64,000 bases of DNA from Paeniglutamicibacter cryotolerans (GCF_014190875.1 NZ_JACHVS010000001.1:1302001-1366000); one strand, 5' to 3'; positions 8,150-16,957 are shown, numbered from the stretch's first letter. Translations and numbers: made by a program. Notes: generated by a model not told the origin, from the letters alone.

Positions 8150-9220
8150 ATGACCAGAACCGAGGTCCTCTTCGAGGTCCGGGGCAGGCTCGGGCTGATC
8201 ACGCTCAACCGCCCGGACGTGGTGAACGCGCTGACGGCCGGCATGGCCCGGGCGATGCTGGATACGCTGAGGGCCTGGGCCGCCGATGACTCCATCACCC
8301 AGGTGCTGGTCACCGGCGCGGGAAACCGGGGACTGTGCGCCGGCGGGGACATCGTGGCCATCTATTCCGACCTGGCGGACGGCGGGGGAGCAACAGCTGA
8401 ATTCTGGGCCATGGAATACCGGCTCAACGCACTGATCAACAACTACCCCAAGCCCTACATCGCTTTCATGGACGGGCTGGTGCTCGGTGGCGGGGTCGGC
8501 ATCTCCGCCCACGGCAGCCACCGCATCGTCACCGAACGCACCCGCACCGGCATGCCCGAAACAACCATCGGCTTCGTCCCCGACGTCGGCGGCACCCACC
8601 TGCTCTCCCGCTCCCCGGGACAAACGGGAATCCATGCGGCGCTGACCGGAGCCCATCTGGGAGGCGCCGAGGCCCTCTACCTGGGCCTGGCCGACTTCCA
8701 CGTCCATTCGGACCGGCTCGGTGAGCTGGCCTGGCTGCTGGAAAGCGAACCCGTCGGCGGCATCATGGGACGCTTCGCCTCGCCGGCGCCCGAATCCTTC
8801 CTTTTCGCTCAACGGGCCTGGATCGATGAGGCCTATGCGCAGGAGGACCTCGAGCGGATCCTGGCCCGGCTCGCCGACTTCGGGGCACGCGGGATCGCGG
8901 CAGCCGCGGAGGCGGGGGAAACCATCGGCGGAAAATCACCCACGGCACTGAAGGTCACCCTCGAATCGCTTCGCCGGGCTCGGGGCCTCTCCTCACTGGA
9001 GGCGACCCTCGAGCAGGAATACCGGGTGGGCCTGCGCTTCCTGGATACCCCGGACTTCCGCGAGGGGATCCGGGCGCAGGTCATCGACAAGGACCGGCAA
9101 CCCGTATGGAATCCCAGCACGCTGCATGCTGTCGGCCGGGACACCGTAGATGGCTACTTTGCGCCGTTGGGCGCCCGGGAACTGGACCTGAGCGACATCA
9201 GCACGGCAACACACGAATAA
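8150..9220 (+). CDS. 3-hydroxyisobutyryl-CoA hydrolase (enoyl-CoA hydratase/isomerase family)
   Basis: A 356-residue crotonase-fold protein. The length and the C-terminal extension (about residues 230-350) separate HIBCH-type hydrolases from ordinary enoyl-CoA hydratases of about 260 residues. Motifs: LITLNRPDVVNAL, the oxyanion segment GNRGLCAGGDIVAIY, GLVLGGGVGISAHGSHRI and MPETTIGFVPDVGGTHLLSR with the Glu and Asp used by HIBCH. It releases free 3-hydroxyisobutyrate from its CoA ester, giving the substrate for the next gene, mmsB. The ATG directly follows the mmsA stop, with GGAAGG as ribosome site inside mmsA. Confidence 0.87.
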   Translation: MTRTEVLFEVRGRLGLITLNRPDVVNALTAGMARAMLDTLRAWAADDSITQVLVTGAGNRGLCAGGDIVAIYSDLADGGGATAEFWAMEYRLNALINNYPKPYIAFMDGLVLGGGVGISAHGSHRIVTERTRTGMPETTIGFVPDVGGTHLLSRSPGQTGIHAALTGAHLGGAEALYLGLADFHVHSDRLGELAWLLESEPVGGIMGRFASPAPESFLFAQRAWIDEAYAQEDLERILARLADFGARGIAAAAEAGETIGGKSPTALKVTLESLRRARGLSSLEATLEQEYRVGLRFLDTPDFREGIRAQVIDKDRQPVWNPSTLHAVGRDTVDGYFAPLGARELDLSDISTATHE

Positions 9221-9236
9221 CGAGGAGGGACGGGCC

Positions 9237-10154
9237 ATGTCCGAAACAACAAACACCACCACCCGCATCGCATTTCTGGGCCTGGGCCACATGGGGGAGC
9301 CCATGGCGGAGAACCTGGTCAAAGCCGGATACGACGTGATCGGCTTCGACGTGGTCCCGACAGCCCTGGAAGCAGCCCGGGCCGCGGGGATCCCCTGTGC
9401 CGACAGCGCGCTCGAGGCGGTGGCCGGGGCCGACGTGGTGCTGACCATGTTCCCCAGTGGCCGGCACCTGCTCGAGGCTTACCGGGGAAGTACCGGGCTG
9501 CTCGCCGCTGCGGCATCGGACACGATGTTCCTTGATTGCTCTACCATCGACGTGGCCCAGGCCCGGGAAGCGGCCGAACTGGCGCTCTCCGCCGGGCACC
9601 GCAGCGCGGATGCGCCGGTATCCGGCGGGGTCGTCGGCGCCGAGGCCGGAACGTTGACCTTTATGATCGGTGCCGAGGAAAAGGACATGGACCAGCTCAA
9701 CGAACTGCTCGGAGCCATGGGCAAGAGGCTGGTGCACTGCGGATCGCATGGTTCCGGCCAGGCGGCGAAGATCTGCAACAACATGCTGCTGGGCATCTCC
9801 ATGATCGGCGCCGCCGAGGCCTTCGTGCTCGGAGAAAAGCTCGGGCTCACCCACCAGGCCCTCTACGACGTCATTTCCACGGCGTCGGGCCAATGCTGGT
9901 CGGTGACCACCAACTGCCCCGTCCCGGGCCCGGTGCCCGCCTCCCCGGCCAACCGAGACTACGTACCGGGATTCGCCGGGGCGCTCATGGCCAAGGACCT
10001 GGGCCTGGCCCTGAACGCCTTGCGGGACTCCGGGGTTGCCGCCGAGCTCGGCCCGCTCGCCGAGCGTATCTACCGGGACTTCGCGGCGGGAGAGGGAGCA
10101 GGCAGGGACTTTTCCGGGATCATCACCGAGATCCGCAACAGGTCGGCGGGCTGA
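9237..10154 (+). CDS. mmsB: 3-hydroxyisobutyrate dehydrogenase
   Basis: A 305-residue NAD-dependent beta-hydroxyacid dehydrogenase. The N-terminal IAFLGLGHMGEPMAENLVKAGY is the Rossmann GxGxxG motif. DAPVSGGVVGAEAGTLTFMIG is the substrate-binding signature and GSGQAAKICNNMLLGISMIG carries the catalytic Lys. It oxidises 3-hydroxyisobutyrate to methylmalonate semialdehyde, which MmsA consumes, so the three genes cover consecutive steps of valine degradation. A GAGGAGGG ribosome site lies 16 bases behind the previous stop. Length is normal for the family. Confidence 0.92.
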   Translation: MSETTNTTTRIAFLGLGHMGEPMAENLVKAGYDVIGFDVVPTALEAARAAGIPCADSALEAVAGADVVLTMFPSGRHLLEAYRGSTGLLAAAASDTMFLDCSTIDVAQAREAAELALSAGHRSADAPVSGGVVGAEAGTLTFMIGAEEKDMDQLNELLGAMGKRLVHCGSHGSGQAAKICNNMLLGISMIGAAEAFVLGEKLGLTHQALYDVISTASGQCWSVTTNCPVPGPVPASPANRDYVPGFAGALMAKDLGLALNALRDSGVAAELGPLAERIYRDFAAGEGAGRDFSGIITEIRNRSAG

Positions 10155-10228
10155 ACCGCGTCATCGCCGCCGCTCTTCACACCGCATGCGCCTAGGCTGA
10201 TGGGCAGGAATCCGACGAAGACAGGTGC

Positions 10229-11419
10229 ATGATGACGAGACTCGACACTGTGGTGATCGGCGGCGGGGCGATGGGATCGGCTGCCGCCTGGGCGCTGGCC
10301 AACCGGGGTCGGGAGGTCACACTGCTCGAGCAGTTCACCCCCGGGCACAAGCTCGGCGCATCCCACGGGAGCACCCGGAACCTGAACCTCGGATACAAGG
10401 ACCCGACCTACGTCGGGATGCTCGTCGAAGCCCTGGAGCTGTGGAAACTGCTTGGTGAGCAGTCTGGCACCGCCCCGATCGTCCGCACCGGCACGGTCAA
10501 CCACGGAAACCCGGACCAACAGGCCCAAACCATCGCGGCGCTCGCCGGCACCACAATCCGCACCGAGGAACTGACGGCGCAAGAAGCCGGTGAGCGCTGG
10601 CGCGGAATCAGGTTCCGGGGCCCGGTACTGCACCTGCCCGACGGCGGACAGCTGAACCCCGACGCTGCGCTGCCGGCCTTCCAATCGGTGGCGGCGGCCT
10701 CCGGGGCCCACGTCAGGCACCACGTCAAGGTCACCGGATTGCGGATCCTAGGTGACGCGGAGGCCGAACTCACGCTGGAGACCGCATCCGGAACCGAGGT
10801 GGTCAGGGCCCGGACGGTCGTCACCACTGCCGGTGCCTGGACCCGGGGGCTGCTGGATCCGGCGTTTGCGGGCCGCGCCGAGCTGCCCACGCTCACCGTC
10901 ACCCAGGAACAGCCGCTGCACTTCGCGGTGGCGGATCCGGGAGCCGTCTGGCCGGGGTTCAACCATTCATTGCTGTCAGGATCACCCGGTTTCGAATACG
11001 CCTATTCGCCGGTCTATGGGATGTCTACCCCGGGAGAGGGAGTGAAGGCCGGCTGGCATGGGACGGGCGCGATTACCGACCCGGACCACCGGAGCTTTGC
11101 CGCGGAGCCGGCCCAGCAGCTCGCGCTGCGCGAGTATGCCAGGACCTGGCTGCCGGGTGTCGACCCCGACGCCTTCACCGAAATCAGCTGCACCTACACC
11201 AGCACGCAGGACGAGGCATTCATCCTGGATCGGATCGGCCCCGTGGTCATCGGAGCCGGATTCTCCGGGCAGGGCTTCAAGTTCACCCCGGTGATCGGGC
11301 GCATCCTGGCCGACCTGGTTGATGGTTCCGGGCCGGCTCCCGCCGCGTTTGCCGCGGGGCGCCGGATCGCCGATCCGTCCTTCGCGCTCGCCCGTTCGCG
11401 CATGCCCTTGAAACGGTAG
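10229..11419 (+). CDS. FAD-dependent sarcosine oxidase / N-methyl-tryptophan oxidase family protein
   Basis: A 396-residue flavoprotein of the monomeric sarcosine oxidase (SoxA/SolA) family, which oxidises N-methyl amines with oxygen to give formaldehyde and hydrogen peroxide. The N-terminal VVIGGGAMGSAAAWALANRG is the FAD-binding GxGxxG motif, followed by GASHGSTRN, a conserved active-site segment. The Cys at about residue 321 in ISCTYTSTQDEAF sits where these enzymes attach FAD covalently. The C-terminal GFSGQGFKFTPVIGRILADL is also typical. Two ATG codons in a row (10229 and 10232) are possible starts. It lies 74 bases after mmsB and may be a separate unit. The physiological amine is unknown. 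Confidence 0.84.
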   Translation: MMTRLDTVVIGGGAMGSAAAWALANRGREVTLLEQFTPGHKLGASHGSTRNLNLGYKDPTYVGMLVEALELWKLLGEQSGTAPIVRTGTVNHGNPDQQAQTIAALAGTTIRTEELTAQEAGERWRGIRFRGPVLHLPDGGQLNPDAALPAFQSVAAASGAHVRHHVKVTGLRILGDAEAELTLETASGTEVVRARTVVTTAGAWTRGLLDPAFAGRAELPTLTVTQEQPLHFAVADPGAVWPGFNHSLLSGSPGFEYAYSPVYGMSTPGEGVKAGWHGTGAITDPDHRSFAAEPAQQLALREYARTWLPGVDPDAFTEISCTYTSTQDEAFILDRIGPVVIGAGFSGQGFKFTPVIGRILADLVDGSGPAPAAFAAGRRIADPSFALARSRMPLKR

Positions 11420-11595
11420 CCGGGCCGGCCGGGGCCAGGGAAAAGGGCTGTTGTGCGCAGGCTCACCTGCAGTCCAGGCCCTTCCGGGCGACGATCGACC
11501 AAACGGTTGATGCCGGGGCCAGGGGGCGGAGCCGAGGATGGAAGGAGAGGGGGCGTCCGCCGCCCGCGCCTCGTTCATCCGACGGAAGAGTACCC

Positions 11596-12720
11596 GTGTT
11601 TCTTGCACTTCGCGACATCCGCTTCGCCAAGGGCCGCTTTGCCCTGATGGGCATCGTCGTCGCCCTGATTACCCTGCTGCTGGTCATGCTCTCCGGGCTG
11701 ACCGCCGGACTGGGCAACCAATCGACCTCCGCCCTGAAGGACCTGGGCACCACCGATGCGGTGACCGGCACCATCACCCCGGTCGACCGGATCGCCTTCG
11801 GGGCGGCCAGCGGCAACGAGGCGAAGGCCTCCTTCACCGAAAGCCAGGTCACCGCCGTGCAGGCCGATGCCTGGCGCACCACCGCCGGAGTCACGTCGGT
11901 CGAACCGCTGGGCATCAGCCAGACCCGATTCCAGGGCGGCGCCGCGGGATCCGGAACCAGCACCGGCACCACCAACGTTGCGGTCTTCGGTGTTCCCGAG
12001 GGCAGCGGCCTGGCTCCCGTCGCGGTGCACCCCGGTGAGGCGGTCATCGGCGTCTCGGTTGCCGATGACCTGTCGCTGAAGGTCGGCGACACAGTCAATG
12101 CGGGCGGCCGTGACCTGGTTTTGCGGGCCATCGTCTCGGACCAGTGGTATTCACACACCTCGGTGGTCTACACCTCGCTGAAGGACTGGAAGGAGCTCGC
12201 CCACCTGAGCGATCCCACCCAGATCGGAACAGTCTTGGCCATCACCGGCACCCCTGCTGACGTCGACGCCGCCGACGCTGCTGCCGGCACGGTGAGTAGC
12301 ACCCGCACCGGGTCTTTTGCGGCGTTGGGTTCCTACAAGAGCGAGAACGGCTCGCTGATGATGATGCAGGGGTTCCTGTATGGGATTTCCGCACTGGTCA
12401 TCGTCGCCTTCCTGACGGTATGGACGGTCCAGCGCACCCGCGACATCGCGGTGCTCAAGGCCATGGGCGCCTCCGACAAGTACGTGGTGCGCGATGCCAT
12501 CACCCAGGCGGCGATCGTGCTGCTGGCCGGCGCGGGCATCGGCGGCACCATCGGCTTGGCCGGTGGGCTGCTCGCCGAGAAGTTCGCGCCGTTCATGGTC
12601 ACCCCGGCCACCACCCTCGTGCCGATCGCCGGGATTCTGATTCTGGGCCTGGCCGGGGCCGTGCTTGCGGTCTCCCGGGTGACGAAGGTCGACGCGCTGA
12701 TTGCACTCGGCGGCAACTGA
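11596..12720 (+). CDS. ABC transporter permease, FtsX/DevC type
   Basis: A 374-residue permease with one N-terminal membrane segment (GIVVALITLLLVMLSGLTAG), a periplasmic-type domain of about 200 residues and three C-terminal segments (FLYGISALVIVAFLTVW; AIVLLAGAGIGGTIGLAGGLLA; VPIAGILILGLAGAVLAV). The TRDIAVLKAMGASDKYV stretch after the second segment is the conserved FtsX coupling loop. Start is GTG 11596 with GGAAGAG upstream. It pairs with the ATP-binding gene downstream to make a DevC/MacB-like exporter of unknown cargo. The extracytoplasmic domain is Ala/Thr/Gly-rich. Confidence 0.85.
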   Translation: MFLALRDIRFAKGRFALMGIVVALITLLLVMLSGLTAGLGNQSTSALKDLGTTDAVTGTITPVDRIAFGAASGNEAKASFTESQVTAVQADAWRTTAGVTSVEPLGISQTRFQGGAAGSGTSTGTTNVAVFGVPEGSGLAPVAVHPGEAVIGVSVADDLSLKVGDTVNAGGRDLVLRAIVSDQWYSHTSVVYTSLKDWKELAHLSDPTQIGTVLAITGTPADVDAADAAAGTVSSTRTGSFAALGSYKSENGSLMMMQGFLYGISALVIVAFLTVWTVQRTRDIAVLKAMGASDKYVVRDAITQAAIVLLAGAGIGGTIGLAGGLLAEKFAPFMVTPATTLVPIAGILILGLAGAVLAVSRVTKVDALIALGGN

Positions 12721-12790
12721 CCCGCCGCTTCGCCCCGGCATCCTCCCCTCCACACCCCCCATCGTCCTTTCGATCAGGAAGCGCCACACC

Positions 12791-13516
12791 ATGAACAATT
12801 CAGCCAATACCCTGATGCCCGACCGCACCATGCCGCTGCAGCTGGTGGGCCTGACCCTTGAGTACCCCGACGGCGACGGCGTCATCAGGGCACTGGACAA
12901 CGTGAACCTCGGTGTCGAGGCCGGGCAGATCCTGTCCCTGATCGGGACCTCCGGCTCCGGCAAGTCCAGCTTGCTGGCGGCCGCCGCGACGCTGGTCCGC
13001 CCCACCCGAGGGCTGGTCGTCATCGACGGGACTACCGCCAACGACCTGAACAACAAGCAGCTCGCGGCGCTGCGCCGTGAAAAGGTCGGCATCATCTTCC
13101 AGCAGCCCAACCTGCTGGCGTCGCTGACCGCGATCGAGCAGCTGGTGATCGGCGAGCATCTGCGCGGCAAGCCGGTGAAGGCGGCCCGCGTCCGCGCGGC
13201 CGACCTGCTTGAGGTGGTCGGGCTGGGCGATGGGGCGAACAAGCGCCCGCACCAGCTCTCCGGCGGCCAGCGCCAGCGCGTGAACATAGCCAGGGCCCTG
13301 ATGGGCAGCCCCAAGGTGCTGCTGGTCGACGAGCCTACGGCGGCCCTTGACCACGAACGTTCCGAGTCCATCGTGAGGCTGTTGTGCGAGGTGACCCGCG
13401 AGTTCTCCGTGGCAACGGTGATGGTCACCCACGACACCGAGTTCGTGCCGCTGACCGACGCCGTCGCCGTGATGCGCGACGGGGTGCTGACCGCCCCGGT
13501 GCCCGCCACCGCCTGA
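12791..13516 (+). CDS. ABC transporter ATP-binding protein (DevA/LolD type)
   Basis: A 241-residue ATPase with Walker A (IGTSGSGKSSLLAAA), Q-loop (IIFQQPNLLASLTA), signature LSGGQRQRVNIARAL, Walker B VLLVDEPTAALD and switch His (VMVTHDTEFV). Length and motifs place it in the MacB/LolD/DevA group, which partners FtsX-type permeases like the gene before it. ATG 12791 follows TCAGGAAG; the longer frame upstream is unconserved. A MarR gene converges from the other strand and may regulate the pair. Confidence 0.9.
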   Translation: MNNSANTLMPDRTMPLQLVGLTLEYPDGDGVIRALDNVNLGVEAGQILSLIGTSGSGKSSLLAAAATLVRPTRGLVVIDGTTANDLNNKQLAALRREKVGIIFQQPNLLASLTAIEQLVIGEHLRGKPVKAARVRAADLLEVVGLGDGANKRPHQLSGGQRQRVNIARALMGSPKVLLVDEPTAALDHERSESIVRLLCEVTREFSVATVMVTHDTEFVPLTDAVAVMRDGVLTAPVPATA

Positions 13517-13534
13517 CCGGGTGCCCAGCCGGGA

Positions 13535-14041
13535 TCAGCCGGAGAAGTCACCGGCGTCGGCCCTGAACTTCGCCAGGATCCGGATCAGCGTGCTCACGTC
13601 CCTGTCGCTGAATCCCGAGGCGCTGAACACCCCTTCGTTCAGCGCCACGGTGGCCTCATGGGCCAGCGAACGGCCCGGGGCAGTGAGCCCGATCAGCGTG
13701 GTGCGGCCGTCCGTCGGGTGCGCCGAGCGGTGTACCAGGCCCGCGTTCTCCAGCCGGTCCACCGCGTTGGTTACCGAGGTCGGGTGCACCTGCAACAGGG
13801 CGCTGGCCCGGTTCATGGGCAGTTCGCCGCGCTTGGAGAAGCTCAGCAGCGTCAGCAGCTCGTACCGGGCAAACGTCAGCCCGAACGGCTTGAGCACGGT
13901 TTCGGCGCGGTGAAGCAGGATCTGCTGGGTGCGCATCACGGCCGTGATGGCCGCCATGGGTGCCGCGACGTCTTCCCAGCCGTGGCGTTCCCAATTGCGT
14001 TGTGCCTCGGCAATCGGATCGCGCTGTAGCGGTTGGCTCAC
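13535..14041 (-). CDS. MarR family transcriptional regulator
   Basis: A 168-residue winged-helix regulator. The DNA-binding part is visible in ELLTLLSFSKRGELPMNRASALLQVHPTSVTNAVDRLE (reported here as a region, residues about 75-115) with the wing in RSAHPTDGRTTLIGLTAPG. The N-terminal RNWERHGW-type helix is common in actinobacterial MarR proteins located beside acyl-CoA and branched-chain acid genes (my recollection, not verified). The GTG start has GGAGGAAG just upstream on the minus strand. An imperfect inverted repeat at 14093-14108 before this gene is nearly identical to one before mmsA, hinting at autoregulation and control of the valine operon rather than, or in addition to, the ABC exporter it faces. 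Confidence 0.86.
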   Translation of the reverse strand: MSQPLQRDPIAEAQRNWERHGWEDVAAPMAAITAVMRTQQILLHRAETVLKPFGLTFARYELLTLLSFSKRGELPMNRASALLQVHPTSVTNAVDRLENAGLVHRSAHPTDGRTTLIGLTAPGRSLAHEATVALNEGVFSASGFSDRDVSTLIRILAKFRADAGDFSG

Positions 14042-14092
14042 TTCTTCCTCCGAACGCCCGGCTCCCTTTTCTCCCGGGATGCCGGCCCAGTT

Positions 14093-14108
14093 AGTAGGAA
14101 GTCCTAGT
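14093..14108. promoter_or_regulatory. Inverted-repeat operator candidate before marR
   Basis: AGTAGGAAGTCCTAGT lies 52 bases upstream of the marR start. It is imperfectly palindromic (12 of 16 positions) and matches the mmsA-upstream site (6556-6571) at 14 of 16 positions. Confidence 0.5.
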
Positions 14109-14302
14109 GGTTCTCTCTGGTGCCCAATCTACGTTGGGTTCAACGGCTTGGAAAGGGGCGGACGGGAGCGTGGGGATCGCCGCTGCCGCCTGAGCGGATT
14201 CCGAAGAGTCGGCGAGATGGGCTATAGGTTATGGGAGGTAAACGGCGCAGGCGCCGGAACCGGAGAGACTGCCCCAGGGCCCAGACGAGTTTGGAAATAC
14301 AG

Positions 14303-15466
14303 ATGCAAGAGAAGTATCCCGACGCCACGTTGCGCTCGGGCACGGCCCAGAAGAAGGCCTGCAACAGGGCCAAACTGAAGATGGCCGGAGCCATGGTGGC
14401 GGCCATCCTCGTGGGAAGCACACTGGTGTCCTGCGGAACTCAGACGGTCGCGGCCACCAACGGCACCACCGAGGCATCCGCCACCGGTGCCCCGGCAACC
14501 GGTGCCCCAAAGGCACCTGCAACCCAGGTCCCCGTCACGAAGGCACCTGCAACCCAGGTCCCCGTCACGAAGGCACCTGCAACCCAGGCCCCCGTCACGA
14601 AGGCACCTGCAACCCAGGCCCCCGCCAGCAAGACGCCGGGTGCCACGCCGGCAGCCGCCGGGACGGCGCTGGCCATGCTCGCCGGGCTGGAGGTCAAGGG
14701 CCGCGCCCCGAAGACCGGGTACACCCGCCAAGCCTTTGGCCCTGCCTGGAAGGATGTCGACCACAACGGCTGCGATACACGCAACGACGTGCTTGCCTCC
14801 CAGCTGAGCCACATCACCTACACCGGCTCCGTGCCGTGCCAGATCAAGTCCGGCACGCTGATGGACCCGTTCTCAGGGAAGGCCATTGGGTTCCTGCGTG
14901 GGCAGGCCACCAGCGGACTGGTCCAGATCGACCATGTCGTGCCGCTCTCGGATGCCTGGCAGAAGGGTGCCCAGAAGCTGACCGCTGAACGCCGCGAGGC
15001 GGTTGCCAACGACCCGATGAATTTGGTTGCCACGGATGGCCGGCTCAATGCGCAGAAGGGCGATTCGGATGCCGCGTCCTGGCTGCCGCCGCTCAAGTCG
15101 GCGCGTTGCGACTACGTGGCCCGGCAGATCGCCGTCAAGGTCCGGTACGACCTTTGGGTGACCACCGGCGAACATGCTGCGATGTCCACGATCCTGGCCA
15201 CCTGCCCGAAGCAGCCGGCTGTGACATCGGCGCTGAAGACCAAAAAGGCAACCTCTGCAGTGGGCGTCACGACGCCGGAGATCGTTCCGGCTCCCGCTAC
15301 GAAGCGCGCCGTCCCGGCACCGCCGAAGACCACGGCGCCAGCCGGAGCCGTGTACTACCAGAACTGCACGGCTGTGCGGGCCGCCGGAGCGGATCCGATC
15401 CGCACCGGTGATCCCGGTTATTCGCGCAAACTTGACCGCGACGGCGACGGGGTCGGCTGCGAGTAG
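14303..15466 (+). CDS. Putative lipoprotein with HNH nuclease (DUF1524) and excalibur domains
   Basis: A 387-residue predicted secreted lipoprotein. A basic N-terminus is followed by the hydrophobic segment MAGAMVAAILVGSTLVSCG, where LVSC reads as a lipobox. Residues about 70-112 are Ala/Pro/Thr-rich with four copies of a ten-residue repeat (KAPATQVPVT). The middle holds a DUF1524-type HNH nuclease: IDHVVPLSDAWQKGAQKL supplies the DH pair and NDPMNLVATDGRLNAQKGD the Asn/Lys part. The C-terminus YYQNCTAVRAAG...DRDGDGVGCE is an excalibur calcium-binding motif. Start is uncertain: ATG 14303, TTG 14291 or ATG 14231 are in frame; 14303 gives the most natural signal peptide. Extracellular nuclease activity, perhaps nutrient scavenging or competition, is inferred. 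Confidence 0.82.
   Translation: MQEKYPDATLRSGTAQKKACNRAKLKMAGAMVAAILVGSTLVSCGTQTVAATNGTTEASATGAPATGAPKAPATQVPVTKAPATQVPVTKAPATQAPVTKAPATQAPASKTPGATPAAAGTALAMLAGLEVKGRAPKTGYTRQAFGPAWKDVDHNGCDTRNDVLASQLSHITYTGSVPCQIKSGTLMDPFSGKAIGFLRGQATSGLVQIDHVVPLSDAWQKGAQKLTAERREAVANDPMNLVATDGRLNAQKGDSDAASWLPPLKSARCDYVARQIAVKVRYDLWVTTGEHAAMSTILATCPKQPAVTSALKTKKATSAVGVTTPEIVPAPATKRAVPAPPKTTAPAGAVYYQNCTAVRAAGADPIRTGDPGYSRKLDRDGDGVGCE
14511..14630 (+). repeat. Four tandem 30-bp repeats in the nuclease lipoprotein gene
   Basis: Four contiguous 30-base units (14511, 14541, 14571, 14601), the first two identical, the third with one change and the last diverging at its end. Each encodes KAPATQxPVT or a variant. 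The length divisible by three means copy-number change keeps the frame. Confidence 0.92.
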
Positions 15467-15485
15467 GCGGTTCCCTGTGCCCCGG

Positions 15486-16307
15486 TCAGCGCCACCAGGT
15501 GTCGGCCGGGGCCACCGGGGTGGTGCGCTTGTGCCTGCTGCGCAGGTACATCGACTCGAGTCTCGCCGCCGCCTCGTCGGGGACGTGGCGCCCCTCGAGG
15601 TAGTTGTCGATGTGCTCGTAGCTGATGCCGAGCTCGTCCTCGTCGGTGCGTAGCGGTGCGCCGTCGAGCAGGTCGGCCGTGGGGACCTTCGCCCAGATCG
15701 GCTCGGGCGCCCCGAGGTATTGCAGCAGCGCGCGATTCTGCCGCTTGTTCAGCCCGTACAGCGGGAGCACGTCGGCCCCGCCGTCACCGAACTTGGTGAA
15801 GAAACCAACCACCGATTCGGCCCCGTGGTCGGTCCCGATGACCAGCATGTTGTTGTCGCCAGCCAGCGCGTACTGGGCGATCATGCGCATCCGGGCCTTC
15901 ACGTTGCCCTTGTTGAAGTCGGTCACGGCGACGCCGGCGGCCTGCGCGTAGGCGGCCTCCAGCCCGTCCACTGCGTCGCGGATGTTCAGCATCCGCTCGA
16001 CGTCGGCGCCGATGAACTCCATCGCGGCCTGCGCATCGTCCTCGTCCTGCTGCGTCCCGTAGGGGAGCCGGACGGCGATGAAACTGACCGGATGGCCCTC
16101 GGCAACCAGCTCCTCAGAGGCCATCTGGGCCAGGCGGCCCGCGAGTGATGAATCAAGGCCCCCGGAGATCCCCAACACGAATCCCTGGGTGCCGGTGGCG
16201 CGCAGGTAGTCCTTGAGGAACCCCACGCGGGCGAGGACCTCCGCTGCCGGATCGATCTCGGGCTTGACGCCCATTTCCTTGACGATGATTTGCTGGAGTT
16301 CTCGCAT
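15486..16307 (-). CDS. nadE: Ammonia-dependent NAD+ synthetase
   Basis: A 273-residue enzyme that makes NAD from deamido-NAD, ATP and ammonia. The P-loop GFVLGISGGLDSSLAGRLA contains the SGGxDS pyrophosphatase motif, followed by FIAVRLPYGTQQDEDDAQ, VKARMRMIAQYA and the active-site NMLVIGTDHGAESVVGFFTKFGDGGADVLP region. The short length without an N-terminal glutaminase domain marks the ammonia-dependent type, as in E. coli. The start ATG 16307 is preceded by AGAACTCCAG-like sequence of the minus strand. It stands alone between unrelated genes. Confidence 0.95.
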   Translation of the reverse strand: MRELQQIIVKEMGVKPEIDPAAEVLARVGFLKDYLRATGTQGFVLGISGGLDSSLAGRLAQMASEELVAEGHPVSFIAVRLPYGTQQDEDDAQAAMEFIGADVERMLNIRDAVDGLEAAYAQAAGVAVTDFNKGNVKARMRMIAQYALAGDNNMLVIGTDHGAESVVGFFTKFGDGGADVLPLYGLNKRQNRALLQYLGAPEPIWAKVPTADLLDGAPLRTDEDELGISYEHIDNYLEGRHVPDEAAARLESMYLRSRHKRTTPVAPADTWWR

Positions 16308-16363
16308 GGGATCAGCCTAACCGGTGCCGCATTAACACCGTATTACGGGGGCGGCGCCGGAGA

Positions 16364-16807
16364 TCAGGGGGCCGCGTCGTCCCGCCAGCCCAGGTTCTCC
16401 GCCATCCTGCGCAGCGAGCCGATGGTCGCCGCATAGTCGGCCTCGGAGACCCCTGCGCTGGATTCCTCGCGCATCGTGTCAACGATCTCGCTGAGCTTAT
16501 CCAGGCTCGTGGCGCCGCGTTCGGTCAGCGAGAAGGTATGCCCCTCCTCGTTGACCCAGCCGGATTCGACCAGTTCGGCCAGGTGCTCGGATGGGCTGGA
16601 TGGCTCATCGGTGGCCGGGGGATCCCCGAAGAACGGAGCCAGTGCCGCCGTGAGCTCACCGCCGGTGGCCGGTCCGCGCGCGAGCACATTGAGCAACTGC
16701 CACTGCTTGCGGGTCACACCGTGCTCTTCGAGAGATTCGGTGAACTGCTCGGTGATGAGCGAGTCCACCAGTTTGAGCCAATATCCCAAGGGGCGTTTTT
16801 CGTTCAT
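16364..16807 (-). CDS. MarR family transcriptional regulator
   Basis: A 147-residue winged-helix protein: LVDSLITEQFTESLEEHGVTRKQWQLLNVLARG leads into a helix-turn-helix region, and VNEEGHTFSLTERGATSLDKL is the wing and linker. A linker (residues about 62-78) is acidic and proline-rich. It is shorter than the other MarR protein in this window and not closely related. Regulated genes cannot be named; pyrE lies divergently 144 bases upstream but is usually not a MarR target. Confidence 0.78.
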   Translation of the reverse strand: MNEKRPLGYWLKLVDSLITEQFTESLEEHGVTRKQWQLLNVLARGPATGGELTAALAPFFGDPPATDEPSSPSEHLAELVESGWVNEEGHTFSLTERGATSLDKLSEIVDTMREESSAGVSEADYAATIGSLRRMAENLGWRDDAAP

Positions 16808-16943
16808 GGCCCCAGCCTAGACCCGGACCAGCGCGCCTGTCTGTAGCTTGCCCAGCGCCCCATCGTTCCCAGTGGAGGGGATGTTGGGCCCGGAAGCGCG
16901 CGAATCGTGCGTGGTGCTGGCCCACCCCGGGGCGTGGCCAAAC

Positions 16944-16957
16944 TAGAATTATGCGCA
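16944..16957 (+). promoter_or_regulatory. pyrE -10 box with leaderless start
   Basis: TAGAAT at 16944-16949 is a good actinobacterial -10 box. The ATG at 16957 lies 7 bases after it, exactly where transcription should begin, so the mRNA is probably leaderless. The ATG at 16951 would then lie before the transcription start. The -35 region is weak. Confidence 0.5.

Noticed and set aside
7142..8812. 556-codon minus-strand frame over mmsA and the HIBCH-like gene
   Set aside because: Antisense shadow of two well-supported enzymes; composition lacks normal protein character.
14511..14630. Regular 30-bp repeats considered as a CRISPR array
   Set aside because: The units are contiguous with no spacers, in frame within a coding region, and encode a Pro/Ala-rich linker.
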